This document shows, one piece after another, positions 53,911 through 63,979 of a stretch of DNA of 64,000 nt (positions within the stretch are counted from its first letter, which is position 1; every line of letters begins with the position of its first letter). The notes under the pieces were generated by a model that was not told the origin of the DNA, ran no database searches, and saw only the letters and a program-made list of their open reading frames with translations. This DNA is from Bombyx mori (taxonomy: Eukaryota; Arthropoda; Insecta; Lepidoptera; Bombycidae). A program made the translations under genes and the position numbers. The stretch spans positions 14,260,001-14,324,000 of the forward strand of contig NC_085124.1 of assembly GCF_030269925.1 (NCBI RefSeq), in the 5' to 3' direction.

Positions 53911-54007
53911 TGGGGGTATAACGACAAAGGGAAGATTTTCCACCAAGCGGGTGATAATGCCACCGACGGTCCGAATGTTGTTGTTTGGAACTTGTATAAA
54001 TGCAAGC

Positions 54008-54086
54008 TTTTTTTTTTATTGCTTAGATGGTTGGACGAGCTCACAGCCCAAGAGGTCACAAGAGCACAAGAGGTCCTACCACCAGT
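54008..54086 (-). mobile_element. Bm1 SINE with large internal deletion
   Basis: Tail (TTATTGCTTAGATGGTTGGA) joined directly to the start of the body (AAGAGGTCCTACCACCAGT) with about 170 bp missing. The join repeats 'CAAGAGGTC/CACAAGAG'-like words, hinting at slippage. Confidence 0.8.
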
Positions 54087-54335
54087 AAAAAAGCTTATTT
54101 TAAAAATGTTGTAAGCGAGATTCAGGCATCTGTTAAATATCTTATATTGTATGATGGCTACCCGCCACATATGTTTATTAGTATGATTTGAACACTGAAA
54201 CATTAGCACGATAATTAATAGTAGATTATCAGGTGTCTTCTCCTTACTTCATGTCTTAGAGCACTGGCGGTAGTTGAGAACCTACACGGATAGGTACCGT
54301 AATCCTGTACTATTTGCCGGAATTACACACAAGCA

Positions 54336-54450
54336 TTTTTTTTATTGCCCTTGTAGGCAGACGAGCATACGGCCCACCTGATGGTGAGTGGTTACCGTCG
54401 CCCATGGACAATGCCCGGGGCAGAGCCAAGCCGCTGCCTACCGCAAGCTT
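54336..54450 (-). mobile_element. Jockey-type LINE tail (family B)
   Basis: Reverse tail with a small deletion (GGACAATGCCCGG). A degraded Bm1-like patch (GGCGGTAGTTGAGAACC) precedes it at about 54265. Confidence 0.8.
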
Positions 54451-54633
54451 CGGTTTGAAAGATTTTTTTCTCCCAGAATAAGAAGGATAATATGTATTTC
54501 ATTACCGGACTATTTAGTAGCAGACTAGAATACGATTGCCAGCAATTAGGGAACGATTGAGAAGGAAAACCGAGTAATACCTTCGAGTAAGAAGCTTTAG
54601 GCACAAGGTTCAATATTGGCCGCCGATTAACTT

Positions 54634-54803
54634 ATGTTGCATATTTTTTATTGTATTATGTTGTTATGTAGTTATGTTGCATATTTTTGTTGTAATATGT
54701 TGTTATGTAGTTATGTTGCATATTTTTGTTGTAATATGTTGTTATGTAGTAATGTTGCATCTTTTTGTTGTAATATGTTGTTTTGTATTTATGTTGCATA
54801 TTT
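54634..54803 (+). repeat. 39-bp minisatellite, about 4 copies
   Basis: Unit ATGTTGCATATTTTTGTTG..TGTTGTTATGTAGTT, 39 bp, repeated four times with a few substitutions, then a partial unit. The period is a multiple of three, so several frames stay open through the array and yield 13-residue peptide repeats; these are not evidence of a gene. Confidence 0.9.
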
Positions 54804-55318
54804 CCAAAGTAAAGACAGCATATTGGCAGTGCATATGTATTTACCATAACACGAGTATTATGTTGTAAAAGTACACATTGTTTTGCAATATTCCTTATTT
54901 AACGGATGCGATATTTCAAGAATTTGTCATTGAACAACTAAAATATCAAACTAGTGCTTGAGTTTATATTTGAAATCTAAAAAAGAACTTCGCTGAGCTT
55001 TCGTCGTTTCCACATCGAAGATAGGAATTAATAAGCTCAGCTTTAAATAGGAGACTGTCGCACTGATAAACGTTATTTTCAGTTTTTAGAATTTACATTG
55101 ATTTCTTTATGGCTATGACCAAAAGTTATTTCGGCTCATTTTATTTTAGTGTCAAGCGTCGGCATTTCTGTGGTCTTGACTATGTTATTGTCCATAGTGA
55201 CAGGACAACATCAGCTGAGATAAATGCTCGCCTAATATCGTAATAAAAATAAATAAAAATGACTGGTTGAATATGATACCGAATCGCTAATATTGCTAAA
55301 GATCATTCAATATGTTTT
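54804..55318. other. Unassigned spacer
   Basis: AT-rich non-coding; nothing recognised. Confidence 0.45.
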
Positions 55319-55568
55319 TATTTTTATGGCTTAGATGGATGGATAAGCTCACAGCCTACCTAGTGTTAAGTAGTTACTGGAGCGCATAGACATCTACAAT
55401 GTAAATGCCGCCTAACCTAACCAACCATGAGATATGATTTATAAGGTCTCAGAATAATTACAACGGCTGCCCCATCCTTCAAACCGAAACACATTACTGC
55501 TTCACGGCGGAAATAGGCAGGGCGGTGGTACCTACCCGCGCGGACCCATAAGACGTCCTACCACCGTC
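55319..55568 (-). mobile_element. Bm1 SINE, left half of an inverted pair
   Basis: Reverse-strand body and tail, with a small insertion (CTAACCTAACCAACC). Confidence 0.85.
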
Positions 55569-55574
55569 CTATCA

Positions 55575-55670
55575 CGTCCTTTACGTTGTAGATGTCTATG
55601 GGCTACAATAACCACTTAACACCAGGTGGGCTGTGGGCTCGTCCACCCATCTATGCAATAAAAAAAACTA
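55575..55670 (+). mobile_element. Bm1 SINE tail, right half of an inverted pair
   Basis: Plus-strand tail (TTTACGTTGTAGATGTCTAT to GCAATAAAAAA) only a few bases from the reverse copy; the pair can fold on itself. Confidence 0.85.
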
Positions 55671-55983
55671 GGCCACAGCGAAATATTTCCCTTCTTAAAC
55701 CTGATTCAAGAGACTGAATCATAAAATTTTCTGTTAAAACCCTCTCTCCAAACTCAAAAGTTTAGTGATGATGTCTTCCTCGTATCTCGTGGTTGGCGTC
55801 ATGCTTTGATGTCTGTGGATTCCGAAAACTCCGTAATACCAGGTCGGCCGTAAGCTCACCTGCCTATCGAGAGAAATAAAAATACAAGAACGTCTAACAA
55901 CTGTGTAACATCTCATCACTGCGATTCAGGAATTGTTGAATTTACGTGCAGCGACATCTGTTGATAACAAACTAAATAGAAAA
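55671..55983. other. Spacer with a degenerate tail-like repeat
   Basis: 55795-55880 has AATACCAGGTCGGCCGTAAG and a GAAATAAAAA end, a distant relative of the Bm1/family-B tail. Otherwise nothing. Confidence 0.4.
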
Positions 55984-56065
55984 AAAATCTTACGTTACGG
56001 ACGTTTTTCCCCGTTAGGGTACCCCTTCGCATCGTCCCATAAGGAACTTCGTTCCAAAAACATTT
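55984..56065 (+). repeat. Short dispersed repeat, copy 2
   Basis: ATCTTACGTTACGGACG, GGGTACCCCTTCGCATCGTC, AAGGAACTTCGTTCC; as at 34553 and 63509. Preceded by CATCTGTTGATAACAAA, also found at the insert inside the 28168 Bm1. Confidence 0.7.
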
Positions 56066-56555
56066 ACAAGATACTAGTCTCCCTAATGACAACAATCTGT
56101 CTTGAAGTCTGATCTCACAGTCTTGTCTGTTTCTATCGCTAAGCGTTTCTTGGGCCTTAAAATGCCGCATCGCACCAACTCTGCTGGGAGGTCGTCATGA
56201 AAATTCAATAACCGCGTCAAACAGCTTTTATGAGATTTTATTACGTGCCTCGACGGAGGCCGCCTCGAGACTGGATAGGAATTTCAAACGACTACAATTT
56301 CGCTAATAATTGACATTGAAGATTAAAGGAACTATTTAAAAAAGCTGTCATTATGTTTTATTATTGTTTCACTCATTTTCATTCTCCTAAAATACACTAT
56401 CAATTACAATTATAAAGCAACAACTTATTTTGGATTTAAAGTTGAAAATTTAAAGTTCCTTAATAGCGAAAGCTCATTATACAGTGAGCGACTATGAGAG
56501 TGATAAAGCTGCGTGGGTTTGGATTTGTGCTCATAGCCACAATACGAATAGGACC
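56066..56555. other. Unassigned spacer
   Basis: No gene recognised; overlapping minus frames at 56425-56757 include the RTE relic below. Confidence 0.4.
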
Positions 56556-56559
56556 TTGC

Positions 56560-56675
56560 CTCGAGGAGTGAGTGTTGAGATGACGGCTGATAGAAGAGAA
56601 TGGAATAGAAAAAATCGCTGTGCTTACCCCACCTAGTGGGGTAAGGTGGGGAAAAAGAAGAAGAAGAAGCCACAA
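56560..56675 (+). mobile_element. RTE-type LINE 3' relic with GAAGAA tail
   Basis: Plus strand reads TADRREWNRKNRCAYPT, the last conserved RTE residues, then GGTAAGGTGGGG and an AAGAAGAAGAAGAAG tail. Confidence 0.68.
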
Positions 56676-56784
56676 TACGAATATAACCTTGCCCAGTATT
56701 CGGCGACGCAGACCCATTTCTTCTAGTTTGATAGTCATATTTATTACATGTACTCATTTAATATAAGATCTAGTAATATTTGGA

Positions 56785-56985
56785 AAACGAAGGCTGTGAA
56801 TGCGGATGCCCAGAGCAAACTATACGCCACATTGTCATGGAATGTCCACTAACGAGATTCGCAGGCCAAGTGGAAGATCTCAAAAATGTAACAGAAGAAG
56901 CTATCGATTATTTCACAAACTGTAAATTTAAATTATAACCACGCAGTGTAAACTAATGCCATACGATAAATAAATAAACCTGCAT
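56785..56985 (+). mobile_element. LINE 3' end with CxC..H..C motif
   Basis: Plus strand encodes CECGCPEQTIRHIVMECP and ends EEAIDYFTNCKFKL-stop at about 56936, the cysteine/histidine motif near the C-terminus of Jockey/R1-group ORF2 proteins. A short 3' UTR and an (ATAA)n-like tail follow (ATAAATAAATAAA near 56967). Confidence 0.68.
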
Positions 56986-57084
56986 TCCGATAGCCAAGTG
57001 ATGACGATTTAAATTGACTTGCTAAGGCATAGGTGAGTAAAAAAACTTTTTAATTTTGGACACTTAGATAATAGCCGGTATTAG

Positions 57085-57315
57085 CCAGCTTAGATGGTTG
57101 GACGAGCTCACAGCCCACATTGTGTTAAGTGGTTACTGGAGCCCATAGAAATCTACAACGTAAATGCGCTATCCACCATGAGATATAAGCTCTAAGGTCT
57201 CAGTATAGTTACAACGGCTGCCCCACCCTTTAAGCCGAAACTCATTACTGCTTCACAGAAGAAATAGGCAGGGTGGTGGTACCTACCCGCGCGGACTCAC
57301 AAGAGGTCCTACCAT
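57085..57315 (-). mobile_element. Bm1 SINE, 5'-truncated
   Basis: Reverse-strand body and tail, ending at CAAGAGGTCCTACCA. Confidence 0.9.
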
Positions 57316-57820
57316 ATTATTATTTTATGTTATTTACATTACATTCTTACAAAAAGATCAAATTTGAGTTCAGTGTGTTTGAGCAGTAATGTAATAAGAG
57401 ACATGAAAATTACAAAGATGATTCAAGTAATAAAATAAATTGCATGTGCATTAATTCATAATTATGCAGTGGTTGAAGTTGTTACAATTTTACTTATCAA
57501 CGTGGGTTCGAGACGCTAAAAATATTATCGCATTAGACATTTTTCACCGACAAAATTGGGACAAACATGCGCTCTTATCTCGGGAACACTTAATCATTCA
57601 CACTAATTACAACTAACTTCATTGAGCTCAGTACAAATGACAGACATGAACCAATTTCTCAAAGACGTGACGTTCGAATAAACAACGTGTTTACGTCCGC
57701 GTGACGACTACGTGACGCGTCCGTGACTCGAATACGTAACGTGGCATTGATATAGTGTGCAATACACTTACTTGTTTGTCCATGCACCTCCAACGCAGTT
57801 AGATAGACCATTTTTAATAC
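57316..57820. other. Unassigned spacer
   Basis: A CpG-rich patch with repeated ACGTGACG-like words lies at 57665-57745. No gene. Confidence 0.4.
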
Positions 57821-57842
57821 ACTTTTATTAGCTTCAGACGTG

Positions 57843-59813
57843 TTTTTTTTTTTTTTTTTTTTTTATGATTGAAGGATTACTGGTGGCCCGGAGGCCTTTC
57901 CAGTTTCACCAGGACAGGTGGGCGAGCAAAGGCTCAGCCAGGAGGGGTGGGATTTGCTAACAGCTACCCGAGCGCCTCCGAAGGAGACCTAACAACTCAA
58001 GAGTAGCTGCTTCGCGAATGAATCTACTACCGGATCGGAATCGCGACCCGCTGAGAAGATCCGGCGAGAAACTCAGCGAGCTGATTCATGGGTTAGGTTG
58101 CACGGCGAACTCTTTGTCGAGTTCGACGAGTACGGTTACCGAGGTCCCTAAGCCTGCTCCTAGAGCTGAAGGCGTCTAGTGCAAAGGTTATTGGATCTGA
58201 TGGATCCGTAAGGACGTGTCTAGGGCGTCGACGGTGACTGGCTGCTGCATGATCAGGATTCGGGGAGTAGTCAGCGGCGGCTACGATAAGGCGATTATCA
58301 TGACGCATAGCCTTATCGAAGTACCGTTCCGACGCTGACTTCATGTATTTCTGTATAGATTCGAGGCCCAGGTCGTCGTGTAGGTCAACGTTCCTCACGA
58401 ACCACGGAGCTCCGACGGCTAACCTGCAAAAGCGGGATTGTAGAGATTGAAGGGTGTCTATGTGTGTGCGGGCCGCGTGAGCGAACACCACACTCGCGTA
58501 AGTCATGACGGGCCTTATGCAAGTTTTGTAAAGTGTCACCTTGTTCCGAAGGGACATTTTACTCCGCTTACAGATCATGGGGTAGAGTCTACCGAGAATA
58601 AACGCGGCACGGTCACGGACTGATTTTATATGCGGGCGGAATGTCATCGATGCATCCAGGGTAACACCTAGGTACTTGACCTTCCTGGCCCAGGGTATGG
58701 ATTGACTAAAGAGAGTAATCGGGGGTGTGAGATTCCTTCTCCTAATACGGGAGGAAATCCGTGTGGAGCTTCCCCTCTGAAATAGCACCGCAGTACTTTT
58801 CGCTGGGTTGATGTCTATGCGCCATTTTCGGAACCACTGTCCTAGGGCTAGGGCTGCGCTCTGAAGCTTCTTCGCGATTAGGGACTTGTTTCTACTGGAA
58901 TAGTAAACAGTCGTGTCGTCGGCGAATAAAGCTAAATGGGTCGGCGGCGACCGGGGAATATCGTTAACGAATAAGCTAAATAGGAGGGGTGAGAGGACAG
59001 AGCCTTGCGGGACTCCAGCTGTGAGAGGTCGTGGGGAGGAGCGGGTTCCCTCGACTCGATATCGAAAAGAGCGGTTCGACAAGAAGTCCCGTATGATGAG
59101 CACGAGACTATCCGGCACACCCATGTTGAATAGTTTGAAAATCAAACCGTTGTGCCAGACTTTGTCGAACGCTTTTGCGACGTCGAAGAAGAGAGCTCCC
59201 GTGTATAACGGTTTTGGTCGATTAAGCCCCACAAGAATGTGCTCCGTGAGGCGGTGCACCTGTTGAACGCATGAGTGATTTGTACGGAATCCGAATTGTT
59301 CATCGATGAGAATGCCCTTGGATGAGACGAAGTCTCTGAGGCGTTTGTAGAGCAGACGCTCATACAGTTTGCCTAGAGACATGAGGAGGCTAATCGGGCG
59401 GTAGCTCGTCGGATGATTTTTTGGTTTACCGGGTTTATGTATGCCGATAACGTCCGCTTCTTTCCACACCGCGGGAAAGATACAGTTCGCCATAGCGGCA
59501 TTGAAAATAGATGCCAACATCACGATGAGTTGGACGGGTAGAAGTTTAATAACGCGGTTGGATATACCGTCGGAACCGGGAGCCTTGCGAGGACGTAGGT
59601 CTTTGATCAAGTCTTTAACTTCCATCGGGGTGACGGGTGGTAACGCATCCGAGGGTGGCAAGGAGGCTCTGCGTTCTACCTCACTGTCTACTAATTCTAT
59701 ATGAACAGGGTCCACGGATTGAGTGCTGGGCGTACACTGGGTTTGCAATGTATCGGCCAGCAGCTCTGCTTTTTCGTCATCATCGAACGCCGCGAGACGG
59801 CCTGAGGGGCCTA
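57843..59813 (-). mobile_element. 5'-truncated Jockey-type LINE with target duplication
   Basis: Poly-A tail at 57843-57864 (poly-T on plus), 3' UTR to 58092, then one open reverse-transcriptase frame to the truncation point. Flanked by a perfect 10-bp duplication TTCAGACGTG (57833-57842 and 59814-59823). The endonuclease and ORF1 are lost, so it cannot move itself, but the open frame and clean duplication show a recent insertion. Confidence 0.92.
58093..59813 (-). CDS. LINE reverse transcriptase (ORF2 C-terminal part)
   Basis: The frame runs from the insertion junction at 59813 to a stop at 58093, about 570 residues; the first listed residues (GPSGRLAAFDDDEKAELL) continue an ORF2 cut off by 5' truncation, so there is no native start. 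Counting from position 59748: RPRKAPGSDGI at 52-62, the catalytic FDVAKAFDKVWH at 188-199 (D189), GVPQGSVLSPLLFSLF at 245-260 and the active-site FADD at 275-278, followed by KVKYLGVTLD at 356-365. All RT residues are present. The C-terminus has a Jockey-type thumb (ARTHIDTLQSLQSRFCRLA). No RNase H domain. Domain order fits Jockey-group LINEs; the exact silkworm family is unknown to me. Confidence 0.93.
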
Positions 59814-60125
59814 TTCAGACGTGTGTATGTAACGGAAACTTTGAACATGATTTTGACCCCCTTCAAAACGTTGGATTAACTCGAAATTTGGTGTACTTAT
59901 TAAGGAACGATGAAAATTCAATATTAAAAAAACAAAAATTAAAAAAAATTAAATTCAACTAAAAAATTAAAAATAAATAATAGGTGAAGAAAAAAACTAA
60001 CAAAATACGCTTTTATAGAAAATCCAAGTAAAAAATAGAAAATATTTGTTTTTAAAAAGCGTGGGGTGCATGGTATCAGTTGTGATAAATATTTTATGAA
60101 CAGATATGAGTAGAATGATTATTTT

Positions 60126-60660
60126 TAGAAATAAATGATATATATCCTCATGCATACAGTTAGCCATGACACGATTTTCCATCACCGACTATGTTCAGTG
60201 TCTTGGCAACAGTAAGCATACCTACTTAACGCTAATTCACTGATCACAAAGACAACGTCATGTTGTATGAATTACCAATGATTTCTGCGGAGTGTTGAGA
60301 CTTTTATAGCCCAAAGGATTGTTTGAGTTGTATTTTTAAAGCACTAGATTAGTAAAAGAGTCATTCTGGTATTAAATGACTACTGGAATCAATATTATCG
60401 ATACATCTACTAGCTGTAAAACAATTCAAGCTGAAAAAATGATTAGCGCCACAAAACATACAGAATCATTCTGGTTCTAAGTGGAATAGAACATTAAATT
60501 TTAATATGATTGAGACGTCGCAGCCGTGGGTAGATATGCAATGATGTGTTGATGATACCAGATGACCGCACGCGCGTGTACACATCTTATTAAAAATATT
60601 TACGTTCGGAATCAGATAAATATGGTTGATATTGCTATCAGAAACTCCAAGCTTACTGGT
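60126..60660. other. Unassigned spacer
   Basis: AT-rich non-coding; nothing recognised. Confidence 0.45.
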
Positions 60661-60663
60661 GTT

Positions 60664-60900
60664 TACTGGTGGTAGGATCTCTTGTGACTCTCAAGGGTAG
60701 GTACCACCACCCTACCTATTTCTATCGTGAAGCAGTAATCCAAGGGTACGGCAGCCGTTGTATTGTAAAAATTGAGACGTTACAACACTAAAGGTAGGTG
60801 GTGGCATTTACGTTTTAAATGTCTATGGGCTCCGGTAGCCACTTAACACCAGATGGGCCGTGAGCTCGTCCGGCCATTTAAGCAATAAAATAAATAAAAA
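60664..60900 (+). mobile_element. Bm1 SINE, diverged
   Basis: Plus-strand body and tail with a deletion of the GCGTTTCGGTTTGAAGG block. Confidence 0.86.
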
Positions 60901-61290
60901 GCTGTATACTTCAATACACATAGCACACATTTAATTCTAAAGTCGAGTAAAACAGCCTGAAATATTATTATGAATGTGGCGAAGGAATTACATAATTCAA
61001 AAGTAAATTATGTACCGCAACACAAAGGAGCGTAACAACCAAACAACTTTATACATACGTCTTTTCATCAGGGATCTTTCGACGCTCGAAGTAAAATCAC
61101 ACATATAAACCAAAGCTCGTGTTATTGTTAACTTTAGGGGAATTTAATCTTTATATCGAGCAAGTTAAGATCTGTAATAGGACTGAAGATAAGTTTGTTC
61201 CCTTGTGGTCTTCGTTTAATGATGCTGTGGAGTCGAGGAGACAGCGTTCTTTGATCAGTTTCGGCGTATGGCCTAAGTTTTGAATGAAAG
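60901..61290. other. Unassigned spacer
   Basis: No gene or repeat recognised. Confidence 0.45.
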
Positions 61291-61291
61291 G

Positions 61292-61835
61292 AGTTGTTGG
61301 ATTTTTTATAACGTTTTTATTAGCTTCAGACGTATGTATGTAACGGAATCTTTGAACATGATTTTGACCTCCTTCAAAACGACGGATTAACTCGAAATTT
61401 TGATATACTTATTAATGACCGATGACAATTCAATATTAAAAAAAAAAGAAAAAAAACATTTGAAAAAATTGAAATTCACCTAAAAAATGAAAATTAAATA
61501 ATAGTTTGAAAAAACTAACAAAATACGTTTTTATAGAAAATCCAACTAAAAATAGAAAATAAATTTTAATAAATATAAATTAAAAATAGTGTAAGAAAAA
61601 ATGATTTTATTGTAAAAAAAGCGTGGGGTGCATGGTATCAGTAGTTATAAATATTTTATGAACAGATATGAGTAGAAGGGTTATTTGGATAATATCCTGA
61701 AAAGTACCCCACGCTTTTTTACAATAAAATCATTTTTTCTTGCACTATTCTTAATTCAAATTTATTTTTTTTGTTGGATTTTTTATAAAACCGTATTTTG
61801 TTAGTTTTTTTAAACTATTATTTATTTAATTAAGA
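61292..61835 (+). repeat. Foldback-family repeat, copy 3, with long inverted arms
   Basis: After the conserved block (CGTATGTATGTAACGGAATC near 61329), the sequence forms two arms around a short centre. The left arm (about 61505-61630) has CTAACAAAATACGTTTTTAT.. to ATGATTTTATTGTAAAAAAA and GCGTGGGG; the right arm (about 61700-61815) is its reverse complement. The outer GTTGGATTTTTTATAA motif occurs three times (61294 +, 61520 -, 61775 +). Non-coding. Confidence 0.8.
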
Positions 61836-61915
61836 CGAACGAGACACTTACTTTTAAACTTGACCTTGCAATGGATTTTGTTGTTGTTCTGTTTGGAGTT
61901 GAATCAAGATAGTGT

Positions 61916-62132
61916 ACCGGTGGTAGGGGGCCTGCACGGGTAGGTATCAATACCCTGACTGTTTCTGCCGTGAAGCAGTAATGCGTTTCGGTTTGAAGGG
62001 TCGGGCAGCCGTTGTACTGTAAACCTTAGAACTCATGTCTCAAGGCGAGTGGCGGAATTTATGTCTATGGGCTCCGGTAACCACTTTATACCAGGTCGTG
62101 GGCCTTATCCACCTCTGTAAGCAAAAGATAAT
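61916..62132 (+). mobile_element. Bm1 SINE, diverged
   Basis: Plus-strand body and tail with deletions; GGTAGGTATCAATACCCTGA marks its start. Confidence 0.85.
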
Positions 62133-62795
62133 AATAATAAATTAAGATATGCTCTTGGGGTACATAGGTCGATGTGGGTTGCAGTTCTTCTTCTTCTTCT
62201 TTGTCGTTTCCTCATTACTGAGGGGTCGTGACCACCTTGGTCCAGTTGGGTTGCAGTAATTGTAAGCAATTCCGCTGCGTATCCTTTATTATGTACAGAC
62301 TTTGCGCGCTTTTCTCTTGCACCACATCAACAGCAGAACTTCCCGCAACCAAGTCTCGGCCTATACCAAAGCGTACAGCTAATTTCGGATCACATCGACA
62401 ACTTTCGTGAACTTTCTCAAAGTTGACGAACTAACGAGCCTTTTTTTTTCAATTACGTTCCTTTTAGTTACGTAAGATTTAATTAAAGGTTTTGTTGCTT
62501 GGAGTTTGGACGGTGGCGGTGCGGCTCCTTAGCTGGCGAGGTATCGGGGAATTTTAAGAAGATTTTGTAATGCGGTACAAAACTTTTTTTTTTTTAATTT
62601 CACCTAGAAATGTTAGCGTTGGTCAGTTTTGATATTGCTATAACATTAAGTCATACAAAAGGGAATATGGTGACTCGTTTCTGAGTTAGACCACCGAGTT
62701 TCTTTACGCTTTATTGGACACGAAATTATAACAAATTTACATCATATTTCACCAAAAGTTAGCTAAATGTTTGTACAGAATCATTGATTTGACTA
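62133..62795. other. Spacer with an RTE-like tail
   Basis: 62180-62245 holds TTCTTCTTCTTCTTTGTCG and CATTACTGAGGGGTCGTGAC, a reverse RTE-like 3' end. A GC-rich patch GGACGGTGGCGGTGCGGC lies near 62508. Otherwise unassigned. Confidence 0.45.
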
Positions 62796-62796
62796 A

Positions 62797-63215
62797 TCTA
62801 TATATTAATAGGTGAAGCAAAAACTTTGTATCCCTTTTTACGAAAATTGCGCGGTCGGAGGAGTATGAAATTTTTCACACATATAGAAAATATAGAGAAG
62901 AAGTGCACAACGCTAATATTTTTTTAAAATAATGCATATAAGATACATTAAATCAATAAAGAAAACATTACACACACTACATACCATGTATTTGACGCAC
63001 ACACGCATGCATACTATTTATTGTCAAACTTTTGTTCTTGACGTCTGTGGTCAAATTGAGAATAGATTAAATATTGTTTGTCTTTATTAATATTTTTTAT
63101 AGTGTAGCCTTGACGAAGTTTGTGATAATAGAAGTATAAAATACAATCATAATGGTGTACAAACTTACAATTCCAATTAATTATAGTCGAATTTCGACTA
63201 CTGCGGGACCTCTAA
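62797..63215 (+). mobile_element. Helitron-type element, 410-bp family, copy 3
   Basis: Plus strand from TCTATATATTAATAGGTGAA to the 3' hairpin AGTCGAATTTCGACT and CTAA (a CTRR variant of CTAG), between A and T. Same internal order as copies 1 and 2 (CATACTATTTATTGTCAAAC, then CTTGACGTCTGTGGTCAAAT). Confidence 0.83.
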
Positions 63216-63349
63216 TAGAAGATAAATGGTAATGTGAGAAAGAATGTACAAATGGTAATATGAAAATAATGACTGATAGGGTAAGTAAATACCGAGTCAA
63301 TAATCACTGATTTAAATAAAAATAATAAATTTAACTAATAAGACACTTT

Positions 63350-63490
63350 TTTTCTTCTCAATCGTGTCACTCTTGTCAGAGTGGTCGTGATCTCCATGCA
63401 GTGTTGGAGGGGGCAGACTTGACGCGTCTCACGGTGCCGGGCCATCTCTCCCTGCTCGAGATCATTCTACTGCACTAATTTAGCCATCAT
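63350..63490 (-). mobile_element. RTE-like 3' end, diverged
   Basis: Reverse sequence GTGTCACTCTTGTCAGAGTG resembles the 3' ends at 10630 and 46870. It continues into GGTGCCGGGCCATCTCTCCC without further similarity. Confidence 0.5.
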
Positions 63491-63508
63491 GCTAAGACTA
63501 TACATAAA

Positions 63509-63590
63509 TAATAAAAATCTTACGTTACGGGCGTTTTTTTCCGGTTAGGGTACCCCTCCGCAATGTCCCATAAGGAACTTCGTTCCAATA
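63509..63590 (+). repeat. Short dispersed repeat, copy 3
   Basis: ATCTTACGTTACGGGCG, GGGTACCCCTCCGCAATGTC and AAGGAACTTCGTTCC, followed by an AT-rich tail. Confidence 0.7.
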
Positions 63591-63784
63591 TAAAAAAATA
63601 TATCAAAAGCTAGGTACGCTCGTAAAGGTACTTTTGTAATTAACTTTCTCCCAATAAACTTCTCCCAAAAAACTAAGAATACAGAATTAAAACGACACTT
63701 ACATAAACCGCAAACAAAAGTTAGTTACGGATGAGTGTTAAGTAACTCTACTGTATATAAAACTTTAAAGTATTCCCAACATCC

Positions 63785-63912
63785 GAAATAATATCAAGGG
63801 ATGAAAGGCTTTTGGTTCCATTTATAATTACAAAGGTAAATAATGGTTCAAGCGACATTTCACTTAAAACACGACATTTATCTTTGTAATCAAATGTGCG
63901 TTTTATTTGGTA
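63785..63912 (+). repeat. Dispersed repeat shared with 36397-36505
   Basis: Forward counterpart of the 36.4-kb copy; ends TTATTTGGTATTA beside the (AG)n tract. Confidence 0.6.
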
Positions 63913-63913
63913 T

Positions 63914-63976
<63 letters not shown>
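63914..63976 (+). repeat. (AG)n microsatellite
   Basis: About 31 uninterrupted AG dinucleotides. Followed by ACATACTTTATTGCACACC, a motif often found at LINE or microsatellite-linked repeat edges. Confidence 0.95.

Positions 63977-63979
<3 letters not shown>

Larger units (their letters stand above)
57821..60125 (+). repeat. Foldback-family repeat, copy 2, split by a LINE
   Basis: The left part ACTTTTATTAGCTTCAGACG (57821-57842) continues at 59814 with TTCAGACGTGTGTATGTAAC and the rest of the repeat, including GCGTGGGGTGCATGGTATCA near 60059. The interruption is the LINE at 57843-59813. Confidence 0.78.

Noticed and set aside
54634..54850. CRISPR-like or protein-coding repeat array
   Set aside because: Units are directly adjacent with no spacers, and the genome is eukaryotic. 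The open frames follow from a 39-bp period.
58913..59879. Plus-strand frames in the LINE region
   Set aside because: Antisense shadows of the reverse transcriptase frame.
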